Shown: in pieces, positions 1 through 8,150 of the stretch
How the letters are laid out: the number at the start of each line of letters is the position of its first letter
Position numbering within the stretch: position 1 is the stretch's first letter
Source of the DNA: an uncultured Lachnospiraceae bacterium
GTDB taxonomy: Bacteria; Bacillota; Clostridia; Lachnospirales; Lachnospiraceae
Length of the DNA stretch: 64,000 bases
Assembly (NCBI GenBank): GCA_947565425.1
Contig: CANOFW010000007.1
Coordinates: forward strand, 1-64,000
Direction of reading: 5' to 3'
Notes under the pieces: model-generated
Seen by the model: only the letters and a program-made list of their open reading frames with translations
Told to the model about the DNA's origin: nothing
The model's database searches: none
Translations under genes and position numbers: made by a program

Positions 1-96
1 AATTTGATTATATCTCACTAGCCACTCCTGTTACAACTTTATTATAGCATATCACGGCTTACCGCCTGACTGCACGGCGGAAGGTGGGAGGCACTG

Positions 97-132
97 CGCA
101 ACATTGCCTACTTGACATAAGGCAATGTTGCG
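97..132. repeat. perfect 13-bp inverted repeat upstream of rep; candidate replication origin (dso)
   Basis: The arms at 97-109 (CGCAACATTGCCT) and 120-132 (AGGCAATGTTGCG) are exact complements around a 10-nt loop, ACTTGACATA. The hairpin lies 41 bp before the rep start. Rolling-circle double-strand origins often present the nick site in a hairpin loop close to or inside rep, and the pC194/pUB110 nick region contains CTTGATA, which the loop resembles (CTTGACATA). That resemblance is suggestive only. The structure could also be a terminator-like or regulatory hairpin. Confidence 0.5.
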
Positions 133-173
133 ACGGAAAGAACCGGAAAGCACACCACAACGGAGGCAAGGAT

Positions 174-1043
174 ATGGCAATTGACGTTTACCCGGAAGGC
201 TATTCCGGGGAATACAACCGCAAGACAACTGACTATGGGAATGGGCGGATAGAAATAACGGCGTACCATTACCCCCGGATAAGGCATACCGGGGAAAGGC
301 GGTTCCCATCCGCAAAAAAGAAAAATCCGGTGCTGTCCGACAAGGCACAGGAGGAACGGACACGCAGGCAGCTATACGCCATCCGCAGGCGGATAAAAGG
401 CTATGCGCTGGCAAACGACTTCAAATGGTTTGCCACCCTGACATTCAACCCCGAAAAAATAAACAGCCTTGATTATGATACGGCAAAGACAGCCCTCTTG
501 AAATGGTGCCGCCTGATGCGGGACAGATACAACAAATTCGACTACCTGCTGATACCGGAACTACATAAGTCGGGAGCTGTCCATTTTCACGGATTACTTG
601 GGGACATACCTGCTGGGTTTGCGGAATCCGTAAACCCCAAAACAGGGAAGACGGTAATCAGGCATGGCAGGCAGGTATATAACCTGACGGACTGGGAATA
701 TGGGTTCAGCGACTGTGAAATGATAGAAAGCCCGGAAAGAGCCGCCACCTATATCACAAAATATATAACTGCCGCCCTTCTGACCGACAAGGAAATGTAC
801 AACAAGAAACGGTACTTCAACTCACAGGGCTTGGCAAAACCCGAAGTCGCTTTTGAGATGAGGGACAATGAGGAACTAAGCAGCTTTACGCCGAACTTCG
901 GCGTGATGGAGACAGGCAGTGACGGAGAGAACATCCTTGATGTCGGCATCTACAAGCTGGTCGCGGACAGGGAGACCGGGGCATTATCCCAGACAGACAC
1001 CGATTACCTGATAACCGCAAAAACCAGCCGAAAGCCCGGATGA
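174..1043 (+). CDS. HUH-type rolling-circle replication initiation protein
   Basis: This 289-residue protein resembles the G2P/rolling-circle replication-associated family that nicks one strand at an origin and forms a 5'-phosphotyrosine link. Visible motifs are FATLTFNP (motif 1-like), the metal-binding HUH motif in VHFHGLLG about 140 residues in, and YITKYIT, which supplies the candidate catalytic Tyr. The start at 174 was chosen because GGAGG at 162-166 is correctly spaced before ATG; an upstream in-frame GTG at 84 would place the 97-132 hairpin inside the coding region. It is followed on the same strand by an integrase, so it probably belongs to an integrated plasmid-like or filamentous-phage-like element that continues left of the window. 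Confidence 0.82.
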   Translation: MAIDVYPEGYSGEYNRKTTDYGNGRIEITAYHYPRIRHTGERRFPSAKKKNPVLSDKAQEERTRRQLYAIRRRIKGYALANDFKWFATLTFNPEKINSLDYDTAKTALLKWCRLMRDRYNKFDYLLIPELHKSGAVHFHGLLGDIPAGFAESVNPKTGKTVIRHGRQVYNLTDWEYGFSDCEMIESPERAATYITKYITAALLTDKEMYNKKRYFNSQGLAKPEVAFEMRDNEELSSFTPNFGVMETGSDGENILDVGIYKLVADRETGALSQTDTDYLITAKTSRKPG

Positions 1044-1101
1044 CGCACGGAAAATCAGACCACAGCAGTTAAATCCCCATGGAAAGGAGGGTGTGATTCC
1101 C

Positions 1102-2400
1102 ATGAAGAAACTTGATATGTGTGAAATGCAGGTTCTGAACCATACCCTCCAAGTACAAATCAGCCATGCCAAAGACTTGCTCCGGGACATGGAAAATGGT
1201 AAAATAGACTTGGCATATGTTCAGAAAATGATTGACATGAACAAAGCAGAAATTATAGAAACCCACAAACGGAAATTCAAATACTGGCAGGGCAGGAACG
1301 GCAACTGGAACAGCTACCTGCCAAAAGAAGGCACAGAGCCGCCATATGGGAGGCTGGTAAGCAAAGTAAGCGAAGAAAGGCTGATAAACGCCATCATTGA
1401 TTACTATATCCGCGAAGACAAAACCGCCCTCGCCCCGACATTCAGGCAGGTATACCAGGAATGGAGGGCAATAAAGGACTTGGAACTCAGCGGCAATTCA
1501 ATCTTACGGTACAATTCAGATTATGCAAGGTTCTTCCAGGATTCTGATTTTGAAAGGCTGCCGATGAATGAAATCAATGAGAACACCATCCGGAAATTCA
1601 TGTTGGAGACGATTCAGCGTTTAAGCCTATGCCGTGAATCCTGCAAGAAAATGTTCAGCTACATCCGGAACACCGTGAAACATGCCCGCATTGAGAAAAT
1701 AATAACGGACAACCCGGTTGAGTTCCTCGAACTAAAGCAGTTCAGCAAACACTGCAAAGAAAAGGCAAAACCCAACGAAGAACAGTTCTTCAATGACAAT
1801 GAACTCCTGATGATTCAAAAAGGCTTGGAAGAACTGTACGGCGACAGGCCTATGTTCATCCCCCGCTACGGTGTTGAAATGGCTATGCTGACAGGCATGA
1901 GGGTTGGCGAAATCGCCGCATTGAAATGGGATGACATCCACGAAGGTTACATCCTGATACATAATTCCATAAAGCATAACCGCCTTAAGAATGAATTTTA
2001 TGTTGATACGACAAAGACAAAGAAATCAAGGCAGTTCCCTATGTGCGATGAAATAAAAGACCTTCTCGAAAGAATCCGAAATGTCCAAAGGGAATATGGA
2101 TGTGCCAGCGAATATGTCTTTACAGACGGCAAGGGTGGATATATCAACGGTCAGCGAATCAGTGACTGCGCAAAAAGGCTGACAAACCACCTCGGAATAC
2201 ATGGCGGCGGAATCACCGCATTGCGGAAGACAATCAATTCCAACTTAAGGCAGAACGGCGTTCCGGTAACTATGGTGGCAAGTATGCTCGGTCATACCCC
2301 GGAAGTGAACGAGAAGTATTATACTTATGACACGTCAAACCTTGCGGAAAAACAAAAAATCATCAAAGACAGAAACGCTAAAGTTACCACTCTGGCATGA
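1102..2400 (+). CDS. tyrosine recombinase / site-specific integrase of the element
   Basis: This 432-residue protein catalyses integration and excision by tyrosine recombination. The N-terminal ~110 residues are a helical DNA-arm-binding region. A core-binding segment follows (around FRQVYQEWRAIKDLELS), then the catalytic domain with the first Arg in LTGMRVGEIAALKWDD, a Lys region (TTKTKKSRQFP), the second Arg in ITALRKT, and LGHTPEVNEKYYTYD carrying the late His and the Tyr nucleophile. Oddly, the usual HxxR box reads TALR, so its His is Thr. AAGGAGG at 1084-1090 best fits ATG 1102; an in-frame GTG at 1093 is too close. The gene ends 73 bp from the 3' end of tRNA-Pro, the expected attachment arrangement. 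Confidence 0.9.
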   Translation: MKKLDMCEMQVLNHTLQVQISHAKDLLRDMENGKIDLAYVQKMIDMNKAEIIETHKRKFKYWQGRNGNWNSYLPKEGTEPPYGRLVSKVSEERLINAIIDYYIREDKTALAPTFRQVYQEWRAIKDLELSGNSILRYNSDYARFFQDSDFERLPMNEINENTIRKFMLETIQRLSLCRESCKKMFSYIRNTVKHARIEKIITDNPVEFLELKQFSKHCKEKAKPNEEQFFNDNELLMIQKGLEELYGDRPMFIPRYGVEMAMLTGMRVGEIAALKWDDIHEGYILIHNSIKHNRLKNEFYVDTTKTKKSRQFPMCDEIKDLLERIRNVQREYGCASEYVFTDGKGGYINGQRISDCAKRLTNHLGIHGGGITALRKTINSNLRQNGVPVTMVASMLGHTPEVNEKYYTYDTSNLAEKQKIIKDRNAKVTTLA

Positions 2401-2473
2401 AAACCTTAAGTAAACTTAAGTGATTTTTCCATCATTGATGATTCCCTGAAACCCTTGTAAAATATGCCTTTAA

Positions 2474-2547
2474 TCGATGCGACAGGATTTGAACCTGCGA
2501 CCTCTGCGTCCCGAACGCAGCGCTCTACCAAGCTGAGCCACGCATCG
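2474..2547 (-). tRNA. tRNA-Pro (anticodon CGG)
   Basis: On the minus strand a complete cloverleaf can be drawn. The acceptor stem is CGATGCG (2541-2547) with its complement at 2475-2481, and the discriminator is A at 2474. The D arm contains AGCTTGGTAGAGC, the anticodon stem CTGCG/CGCAG encloses loop TTCGGGA (anticodon CGG, reading CCG), and the T arm has GGTTCAAATCC. CCA is not encoded. The C1-G72 pair and A73 fit proline. Its 3' end faces the integrase, making the last ~20 nt the probable att core. Confidence 0.95.
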
Positions 2548-2560
2548 ACATCACTATGGC

Positions 2561-2589
2561 ATAATAACATATATTTTTTGTTTTGTCAA
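2561..2589 (-). promoter_or_regulatory. sigma-A promoter of tRNA-Pro
   Basis: On the minus strand TTGACA (2584-2589) and TATTAT (2561-2566) are separated by exactly 17 bp, about 14 bp upstream of the tRNA 5' end. The promoter fits in the 44 bp between the citrate synthase stop codon and the tRNA. Confidence 0.75.
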
Positions 2590-2591
2590 CA

Positions 2592-3929
2592 CTATTCTTT
2601 TTCTTCCATGACACTCATGTATGCCGGGCGGATGATCTTGCTCGTCCCAATCAATTCCTCCATACGATGCGCACTCCAACCAACAATACGGGCAATTGCA
2701 AAAATAGCCGTGTAAAGCTCCATAGGAATACCCATCATCTCATACACAAATCCACTATAAAAGTCCACGTTCGGGCTTACACCCTTGAAAATCTTTCGCT
2801 TTCCGGCAATCAGCTTGGGCGCCAATTTCTCTATCGTATTATAGAGAAGCATATCTTCTTCACGCTCTTTTGCAACAGCAAGCCGCTCGACATAGCCCTT
2901 AAAAACACGCTCTCTTGGGTCAGAAAGAGAGTAAACGGCATGACCCATACCATAAATCAGACCCTTATGGTCAAATGCCTCTCCTGCAAGAATTTTCGCG
3001 AGATATGCTTCTATCTCTTCCTCATCATGAACATCTCTGATATTCTCCCTGATGTTCGACATCATTTCCATAACTTTAACGTTTGCACCACCATGTTTCG
3101 GTCCCTTGAGCGAGGACATAGCTGCTGCAACCGTAGAATAAGTATCGGAACCAGAAGACGTAACTACCCTGGTCGTAAAAGTAGAGTTGTTTCCGCCTCC
3201 ATGCTCCATATGCAGAATTAACGCCACATCCAGCACTTTCGCCTCCAGACGGCTGTAATGCTTATTCGGACGCAGCATCATCAAAAGATTTTCTGCCGTC
3301 GAAAGTCCCGGCTCTGGCCTGTGTATATACATGCTGTCATCATTCTCATAGTGATTATACGCATGGTAACCGTACACCGCAAGCATCGGGAATATGCTGA
3401 TTAATTCAATACACTGGCGGAGACTGTTTGTGACAATTTCCGGTGAATTTAACTGACTGTCATATGATCCCAGCGTTAAGATACTTCTCGTCATCGAATT
3501 CATAATATCCTTTGTAGGGGCCTTCATGATAACGTCCCGGGTAAAATTAGTTGGAAGCGTTCGGCTTTGCGCCATAATCCTGCAGAAATCTTTCAATTCC
3601 TCTGTACTTGGCATTTCTCCGAATAACAAAAGATATGCGATCCGTTCAAATCCATAACCATTGTCTCCTATACGGCTCACCAGATTTTGCACATTGTAAC
3701 CGCGATACCAAAGCTCACCATCACAAGGGGACTGCACGCCATCCACCTTTTTAAAAGATACAATTTTGGAAATGTTTGTAAGGCCAGTAAGGACGCCCTT
3801 TCCATTCATGTCACGTAACCCGCGGTTTACTCCATATTCTTCAAACAATTTATCTGAAATACTGTCGTTCTTCCTACAAATTGCTTCCTGCTTTATGGCA
3901 TAATTCATTAATTCGTCTTCATTTCGCAT
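2592..3929 (-). CDS. gltA: citrate synthase
   Basis: This 445-residue enzyme condenses acetyl-CoA and oxaloacetate to citrate, feeding the oxidative branch toward 2-oxoglutarate in anaerobes. The family's catalytic residues are visible: His in LILHMEHGGGNNST, His in GLIYGMGHAVYSLSDPRER, and Asp in GVSPNVDFYSGFVYEMMG. LKGPKHGGANVKVMEMM is the conserved segment between them. It is slightly longer than typical bacterial forms (~430) because of an N-terminal extension. An AGGAGG precedes the ATG. It lies 3 bp downstream of the MarR-family gene on the same strand, so the two are very likely cotranscribed. A 2-methylcitrate synthase activity cannot be excluded. Confidence 0.93.
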   Translation of the reverse strand: MRNEDELMNYAIKQEAICRKNDSISDKLFEEYGVNRGLRDMNGKGVLTGLTNISKIVSFKKVDGVQSPCDGELWYRGYNVQNLVSRIGDNGYGFERIAYLLLFGEMPSTEELKDFCRIMAQSRTLPTNFTRDVIMKAPTKDIMNSMTRSILTLGSYDSQLNSPEIVTNSLRQCIELISIFPMLAVYGYHAYNHYENDDSMYIHRPEPGLSTAENLLMMLRPNKHYSRLEAKVLDVALILHMEHGGGNNSTFTTRVVTSSGSDTYSTVAAAMSSLKGPKHGGANVKVMEMMSNIRENIRDVHDEEEIEAYLAKILAGEAFDHKGLIYGMGHAVYSLSDPRERVFKGYVERLAVAKEREEDMLLYNTIEKLAPKLIAGKRKIFKGVSPNVDFYSGFVYEMMGIPMELYTAIFAIARIVGWSAHRMEELIGTSKIIRPAYMSVMEEKE

Positions 3930-3932
3930 ACA

Positions 3933-4397
3933 TTACCTCCTATCATCTTTACACCGAACCTGCTGTTCCAGCGCTTCTTTAATGTTCTCATTTACTTTCC
4001 TGGACACCCTGAGCAAAACGTCCTGCTCCTCTGACGTAACACCTTTCAGAATAATATTATACATCTGTTTACGGAGCGCAGTAATCTCCTCAACAACCTT
4101 CACCGCTTTTTCGGTGAGCATAATATGCATACATCTCCTGTCATCCTGATCCTGAACAGAATAAATAAGCTGCTGATGCTCCATCCTGCCAATTGACTGA
4201 GAAATATGCCCTTTATTAAACAAATTGAGTCCACTGATATCCTTTGGCGTATTATGTTCTCCAGACTTGAAGAGAAAATATAAAATATCAATATCGACTT
4301 TTCTGAGATCGTATTCCTGACGCAAAGTTTCAATCCGTCGGTTATACAACTTTTGGAATTGGGTGCCCTGCAAAAGACCTTCCAACATCCAGTCCAT
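3933..4397 (-). CDS. MarR-family transcriptional regulator
   Basis: This is a winged-helix dimeric repressor of about 154 residues. The recognition region NTPKDISGLNLFNKGHISQSIGRMEHQQLI and wing QDQDDRRCMHIMLTEKA show the typical MarR DRR signature. The ATG at 4397 (MDWMLEG) is preferred because GAGGTGG lies 5 bp upstream. An in-frame ATG at 4487 would add 30 residues unlike the family and has no ribosome site. It is the first gene of a two-gene unit with citrate synthase, suggesting it senses a metabolite and controls that enzyme or itself. The ligand is unknown. Confidence 0.85.
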   Translation of the reverse strand: MDWMLEGLLQGTQFQKLYNRRIETLRQEYDLRKVDIDILYFLFKSGEHNTPKDISGLNLFNKGHISQSIGRMEHQQLIYSVQDQDDRRCMHIMLTEKAVKVVEEITALRKQMYNIILKGVTSEEQDVLLRVSRKVNENIKEALEQQVRCKDDRR

Positions 4398-4584
4398 TGG
4401 TTCCACCTCATAGTTTAATTTTAAACCAATATACCACTTATTGTCGTAAATGTCAATAACCCCGCCAGCAGACAGGGTTTTTATCATAGCAATATAAAGA
4501 CTTTTATTCCTATATCTAAAATCATTTAAAATATTTACTTATATTTTGCTACACAAATACATAAATATAGGTAAAATTTATTTA

Positions 4585-4613
4585 TTGACAAATGCTCTCA
4601 TTATTTTTATACT
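4585..4613 (+). promoter_or_regulatory. sigma-A promoter for the HD-GYP gene
   Basis: TTGACA (4585-4590) and TATACT (4608-4613) are separated by 17 bp on the plus strand. Transcription would start near 4620, leaving an AT-rich leader of roughly 97 nt before the HD-GYP start codon. The divergent 4398-4716 region also carries whatever promoter serves the MarR gene, which I could not place. Confidence 0.7.
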
Positions 4614-4716
4614 TAATATCGAGAGTTTATACTATTTTTCACACTTTTGATTGCGCTTGAATTACCCATTGCAAATATAAGTTACTGAATTTATATCTAA
4701 CACAGGGAGAACAAAA

Positions 4717-5970
4717 ATGAAAAATTTACCAATCAGAGATTTAGAGCCAGGAATGATTGTGGCAGAACCAATTTATGCAAGCCGCGGACAATTGGTTATG
4801 GAAGAGGAAACCGTACTTACCGCAGAGTTGATTTCCCGCCTGTCCTTTTACAGCATTTATAATGTAACCATAAAGAGCAACGATGAGACACCGCAGGAAA
4901 CAACTGCTTCTACCGCCAATGACAATGTGCAAATAGAAGACATATCTTCTTCTGATTCCACTCCGGAACCTGAAAGCGCACCGCAAAAGGAGTCTGCATC
5001 AACCTCTCCCGAGCAGGAGAGCAGCGCACTGCAAGCTGCCCTCATTCAGAAATTACAATCAGGCGCCCTTAACAGTTTGACATCCAACGCTTTCTATTCC
5101 CAGAAGGTTAAGTCACAGCCAGAATTTTTAGAATTTCAAGTTACATATAACAAAGAAATAAACTCCATCAAGGAAATTTTTGACTCTGTTATCAAGACGC
5201 CGGAAGCCCCCCTTGATTTTCGCCAGATTTTAAATGATTTTACAGAACTGATTGCATCATGCAGGACAACTGTAGCCTTATTTGACAAGCTTCACAATAT
5301 GCGTCAGGATGAAGACAGTGTTTATGCCCATTGTCTGAATGTTGCGCTGATTTCCAGAATGATGGGAAAATGGCTGAAACTTGACGATAACGAACGTGAT
5401 ATCTTAACTTTATGCGGATTGTTCCATGATATTGGCAAGATTTCCATACCGAATGAAATCTTGAATAAGCCTGATAAATATACAGACGAAGAATTTGCAC
5501 TGATTCAGCAGCATCCGCTGTTCAGCTACAAATTACTGAAGCATCAGCCAATAGATGAACGCATTAAAAAAGCTGCCCTTCAGCATCATGAACGCTGGGA
5601 CGGTTCCGGCTACCCACAGAAAATCGAAGGGGATGCCATGGATGATTTTGCAGCGATTGTCGCAATCGCGGACGTTTATGACGCAACTACCGCTGCACGC
5701 TCCTACCGTCCGCCACTTTGTCCGTTCCAGGCAATCAGCATGTTCGAGAAGGATGGCTTGTCAAAATATCATCCCAAATATATACTGACCTTCTTAAACA
5801 GAATTGCTACTACTTACCAACACAACCGGATCCTTCTAAACAATGGGCAGAGTGCAAATATCGTTATGATTAACTCCAAGCATCTGACCAGGCCCATGAT
5901 TCAGATGAATGATGGCTCCGTTATTGACATGTTGGACCATCCAGACTTAGAAATCACGAAAATCATCTGA
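4717..5970 (+). CDS. HD-GYP domain protein, probable cyclic-di-GMP phosphodiesterase
   Basis: This is a 417-residue cytoplasmic protein. Residues 1-55 form a DUF3391-like N-terminal module (PIRDLEPGMIVAEPIY). An acidic Ser/Glu-rich linker spans roughly 65-110 and the HD-GYP domain roughly 190-380. The domain has HCLN, GLFHDIGKISIPNEIL, QQHPLFSYKLL, HHERWDGSGYP and VAIADVYDA, which include the metal-binding HD and the GYP signature. The family hydrolyses c-di-GMP to pGpG/GMP. No membrane or receiver domain is visible, so the input signal is unknown. The gene has its own promoter and a strong terminator and is probably monocistronic. Confidence 0.9.
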   Translation: MKNLPIRDLEPGMIVAEPIYASRGQLVMEEETVLTAELISRLSFYSIYNVTIKSNDETPQETTASTANDNVQIEDISSSDSTPEPESAPQKESASTSPEQESSALQAALIQKLQSGALNSLTSNAFYSQKVKSQPEFLEFQVTYNKEINSIKEIFDSVIKTPEAPLDFRQILNDFTELIASCRTTVALFDKLHNMRQDEDSVYAHCLNVALISRMMGKWLKLDDNERDILTLCGLFHDIGKISIPNEILNKPDKYTDEEFALIQQHPLFSYKLLKHQPIDERIKKAALQHHERWDGSGYPQKIEGDAMDDFAAIVAIADVYDATTAARSYRPPLCPFQAISMFEKDGLSKYHPKYILTFLNRIATTYQHNRILLNNGQSANIVMINSKHLTRPMIQMNDGSVIDMLDHPDLEITKII

Positions 5971-5991
5971 CATACAGTTCAGCACCCCATA

Positions 5992-6039
5992 GAAAAAATC
6001 CGTTTCTTCAAATTTATTTGAAAGAGACGGATTTTTTTC
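5992..6039 (+). terminator. bidirectional Rho-independent terminator after the HD-GYP gene
   Basis: An AAAAAATCCGT...ACGGATTTTTT stem, extended by TTCTTCAAA/TTTGAAAGA, is flanked by A and T runs, so it can terminate transcription from either side. It sits 21 bp after the HD-GYP stop codon. Confidence 0.85.
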
Positions 6040-6042
6040 TAT

Positions 6043-6154
6043 GAGAGTGGTAACCACCCTCAGCCGCAGACATTAGCCTCGACAGAGGCAACAGCCAGCT
6101 CTGCTTTGGGCTGCGGCTTGGGGGCTGAACTGTCGACCCTGACGTCTAGCCCCC
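6043..6154. ncRNA. multi-hairpin element between converging genes; possible structured RNA
   Basis: Several stems nest here: AGCCGCAG (6062-6069) with CTGCGGCT (6111-6118); GCCTC (6076-6080) with GAGGC (6085-6089); and GGGGGCT (6120-6126) with AGCCCCC (6148-6154). A TCGACAG at 6079-6085 is complementary to CTGTCGA at 6130-6136, so the first hairpin could pair with the loop of the third. No ORF is present. It may be a folded 3' UTR of uidA or a mobile hairpin repeat. I do not recognise a known RNA family. Confidence 0.35.
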
Positions 6155-6164
6155 TAACTCGCTA

Positions 6165-7991
6165 TTATTTTTTATAGTCAAAATCAGGTATCTCCTGCCA
6201 GCGCTCGCGGAAATAATGCGCAGCCAGCTTAGGCTTGCGGTCTCTAGTAAAGATGCCTTTTTTATTTCCCTGCACACGCAGCAAACTCTGACTAGTGGCA
6301 AAATCGGCAAAATTCCATGCCTGTTCTCCGACCACAATACTGTAATCGTCAAACACACCGTTGTTCATCTTGTAAAAGTCTACCTGGTATTCCTCCGTAT
6401 ACATAACCGGGGTGGCGTCGTGGAAGCCCATTACAGTATCCGCACCATACTCCGTAAAGATGACAGGTTTTCTAACCGTCTGCCAATATTCCAGTTCCTT
6501 GCGCAATGCAGCCTCCGGCGCTTCCAAATCCGGTCCCCCGAAATACCAGCCATAATAACGGTTGAGACAAATGACGTCGCTCAACTTTGCTGAGCAATCT
6601 TTCTGCGGTTCCGCCATCTGCACGCTCACCAGCGTACAGGGGCGTTTCTGTAAATCAAGCTCCCGCGCCAAATCATACAAGGGCTGAAAGTATTCATACG
6701 CTCCCTCGGCAGCGGAATCCGGCTCATTGGCAATACTCCACATCACCACGCAGGCATAATTCTTATCACGCAAAATTAAATCCCGCACGACTTCCTTGTG
6801 ATGTTCCAGCGTCTTCACACCATGTTCCGGATCAAAGGTTCCCACTTTCTGTCCACCAAAATTTGCGCCGCCGCCAAACTGTAAATTCACGCCTACCGCC
6901 GTGGTCTCATCAATGACAACAATTCCTTCGCGGTCACACAGACGCATCATCTCCTCACTATAAGGATAATGGCTGGTACGCAGGCTATTCGCCCCCTGCC
7001 ATTTCATCAGGGAAATATCCTTGGTATTCATGGGCAGATGAATGCCCCTGCCATTGGGAAACGTATCTTCATGTTTCCCATAACCCTTAAAGTAAAACGG
7101 TCTTCCATTAATGAGAAATTTCGTTCCCTCCACGCTTACCGTGCGCACGCCATAGGGCAAGGTGTACTCGTCTTGTCCATATTTGACTTTAACCTCATAC
7201 AAATAGGCATTCAAAGGCTGCCAGAGATGGACATTGTCAATATGAAGCACACCGGCTTCTTTGTTGCTCTCCGCCACCTTCACGCCTTTCTCATCAAAGA
7301 CTTCCACCTTACACTCCAGGCACTCATCGGTTGAATGCTCTGCCTCTGTCTGAATACGATAAGAAATATCGGCATTGGCCCCATCTACCTGGGACACCAG
7401 AGCGATGTCTTGAATATAAGATTTCGGTGTTGTATAAATTCGGATGGGTCTGGTAATTCCACAGTAGTTAAAAAAGTCAAAATTAGGGTGATTCTGAGGT
7501 TTAGAATCCGCACTTTCCGCCATGCCTCCCATAAGGCCGCCCAACATATCGCCTTTGCCACCTACCGGAAGCGTCGTATAATCAATCACGTTATCCACTG
7601 CAACCGTCAGAAGATGTTCCCCTTCTGTCATCAAATCTGCAATTTCCGTCTCAAATGGCAAAAAACCGCCTTTATGCTCACAGAGCAACTTGCCATCCAG
7701 ATAAATTTTCGCATGATGCGTCACTGCGTCGCACCGCAATACTACACGCTCCCCAACAACTGTCTGTGGCAAAGAAATTTTGCGCTGATAAAATACCCAG
7801 CCATAGTGATCCCGAAAATCTATGCCTTCCTTCAAATCATTGTAGGAAGCTGGAACCGGCATTGTCATGGCTTTTTCCAGCGGCTTTTCCTGCCATTTTT
7901 CCTCAAATCCTCTGCCATTGTCAAGTTTGAAATCCCATACGCCGCTTAAATCGCAAAGAAAGCGGGATGGTGTCAGAATCGGATACAACAT
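6165..7991 (-). CDS. uidA: beta-glucuronidase (glycoside hydrolase family 2)
   Basis: This 608-residue enzyme removes terminal glucuronic acid from glycans or from host and drug glucuronide conjugates. Domain order is jelly-roll sugar-binding, Ig-like, then the TIM barrel. The acid/base Glu is in VVMWSIANEPDS and the nucleophile Glu in VIFTEYGADTV. RVQGNKKGIFTRDRKPK contains the N-x-K pair that recognises the glucuronate carboxylate and separates glucuronidases from other GH2 enzymes. The segment after AVGVNLQFGG is about as long as the E. coli active-site loop 1, so small conjugates are plausible substrates. No signal peptide is visible, so it is cytoplasmic. GGAGG lies 7 bp before ATG 7991. 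Confidence 0.95.
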   Translation of the reverse strand: MLYPILTPSRFLCDLSGVWDFKLDNGRGFEEKWQEKPLEKAMTMPVPASYNDLKEGIDFRDHYGWVFYQRKISLPQTVVGERVVLRCDAVTHHAKIYLDGKLLCEHKGGFLPFETEIADLMTEGEHLLTVAVDNVIDYTTLPVGGKGDMLGGLMGGMAESADSKPQNHPNFDFFNYCGITRPIRIYTTPKSYIQDIALVSQVDGANADISYRIQTEAEHSTDECLECKVEVFDEKGVKVAESNKEAGVLHIDNVHLWQPLNAYLYEVKVKYGQDEYTLPYGVRTVSVEGTKFLINGRPFYFKGYGKHEDTFPNGRGIHLPMNTKDISLMKWQGANSLRTSHYPYSEEMMRLCDREGIVVIDETTAVGVNLQFGGGANFGGQKVGTFDPEHGVKTLEHHKEVVRDLILRDKNYACVVMWSIANEPDSAAEGAYEYFQPLYDLARELDLQKRPCTLVSVQMAEPQKDCSAKLSDVICLNRYYGWYFGGPDLEAPEAALRKELEYWQTVRKPVIFTEYGADTVMGFHDATPVMYTEEYQVDFYKMNNGVFDDYSIVVGEQAWNFADFATSQSLLRVQGNKKGIFTRDRKPKLAAHYFRERWQEIPDFDYKK

Positions 7992-8150
7992 GCTATGTCC
8001 TCCTTCGCACAAACAGTGTGCGTTTTCTTATTACCATTCCCGCTAAATTTAATTTTTATTCATAATATTAGATGCAATTTGATACAGTTTGTGAGAAGCT
8101 TCACGCCGCTATGTCTCATTTTCTATACTTCAAACCGACGCACAACACCA

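Noticed and set aside
2583-3221. 212-codon plus-strand ORF over citrate synthase
   Set aside because: Fully antisense to a clearly conserved enzyme; no motif or ribosome site.
4397-4487. 30-residue N-terminal extension of the MarR regulator
   Set aside because: No ribosome site at 4487 and the extension is outside the family; ATG 4397 has GAGGTGG at good spacing.
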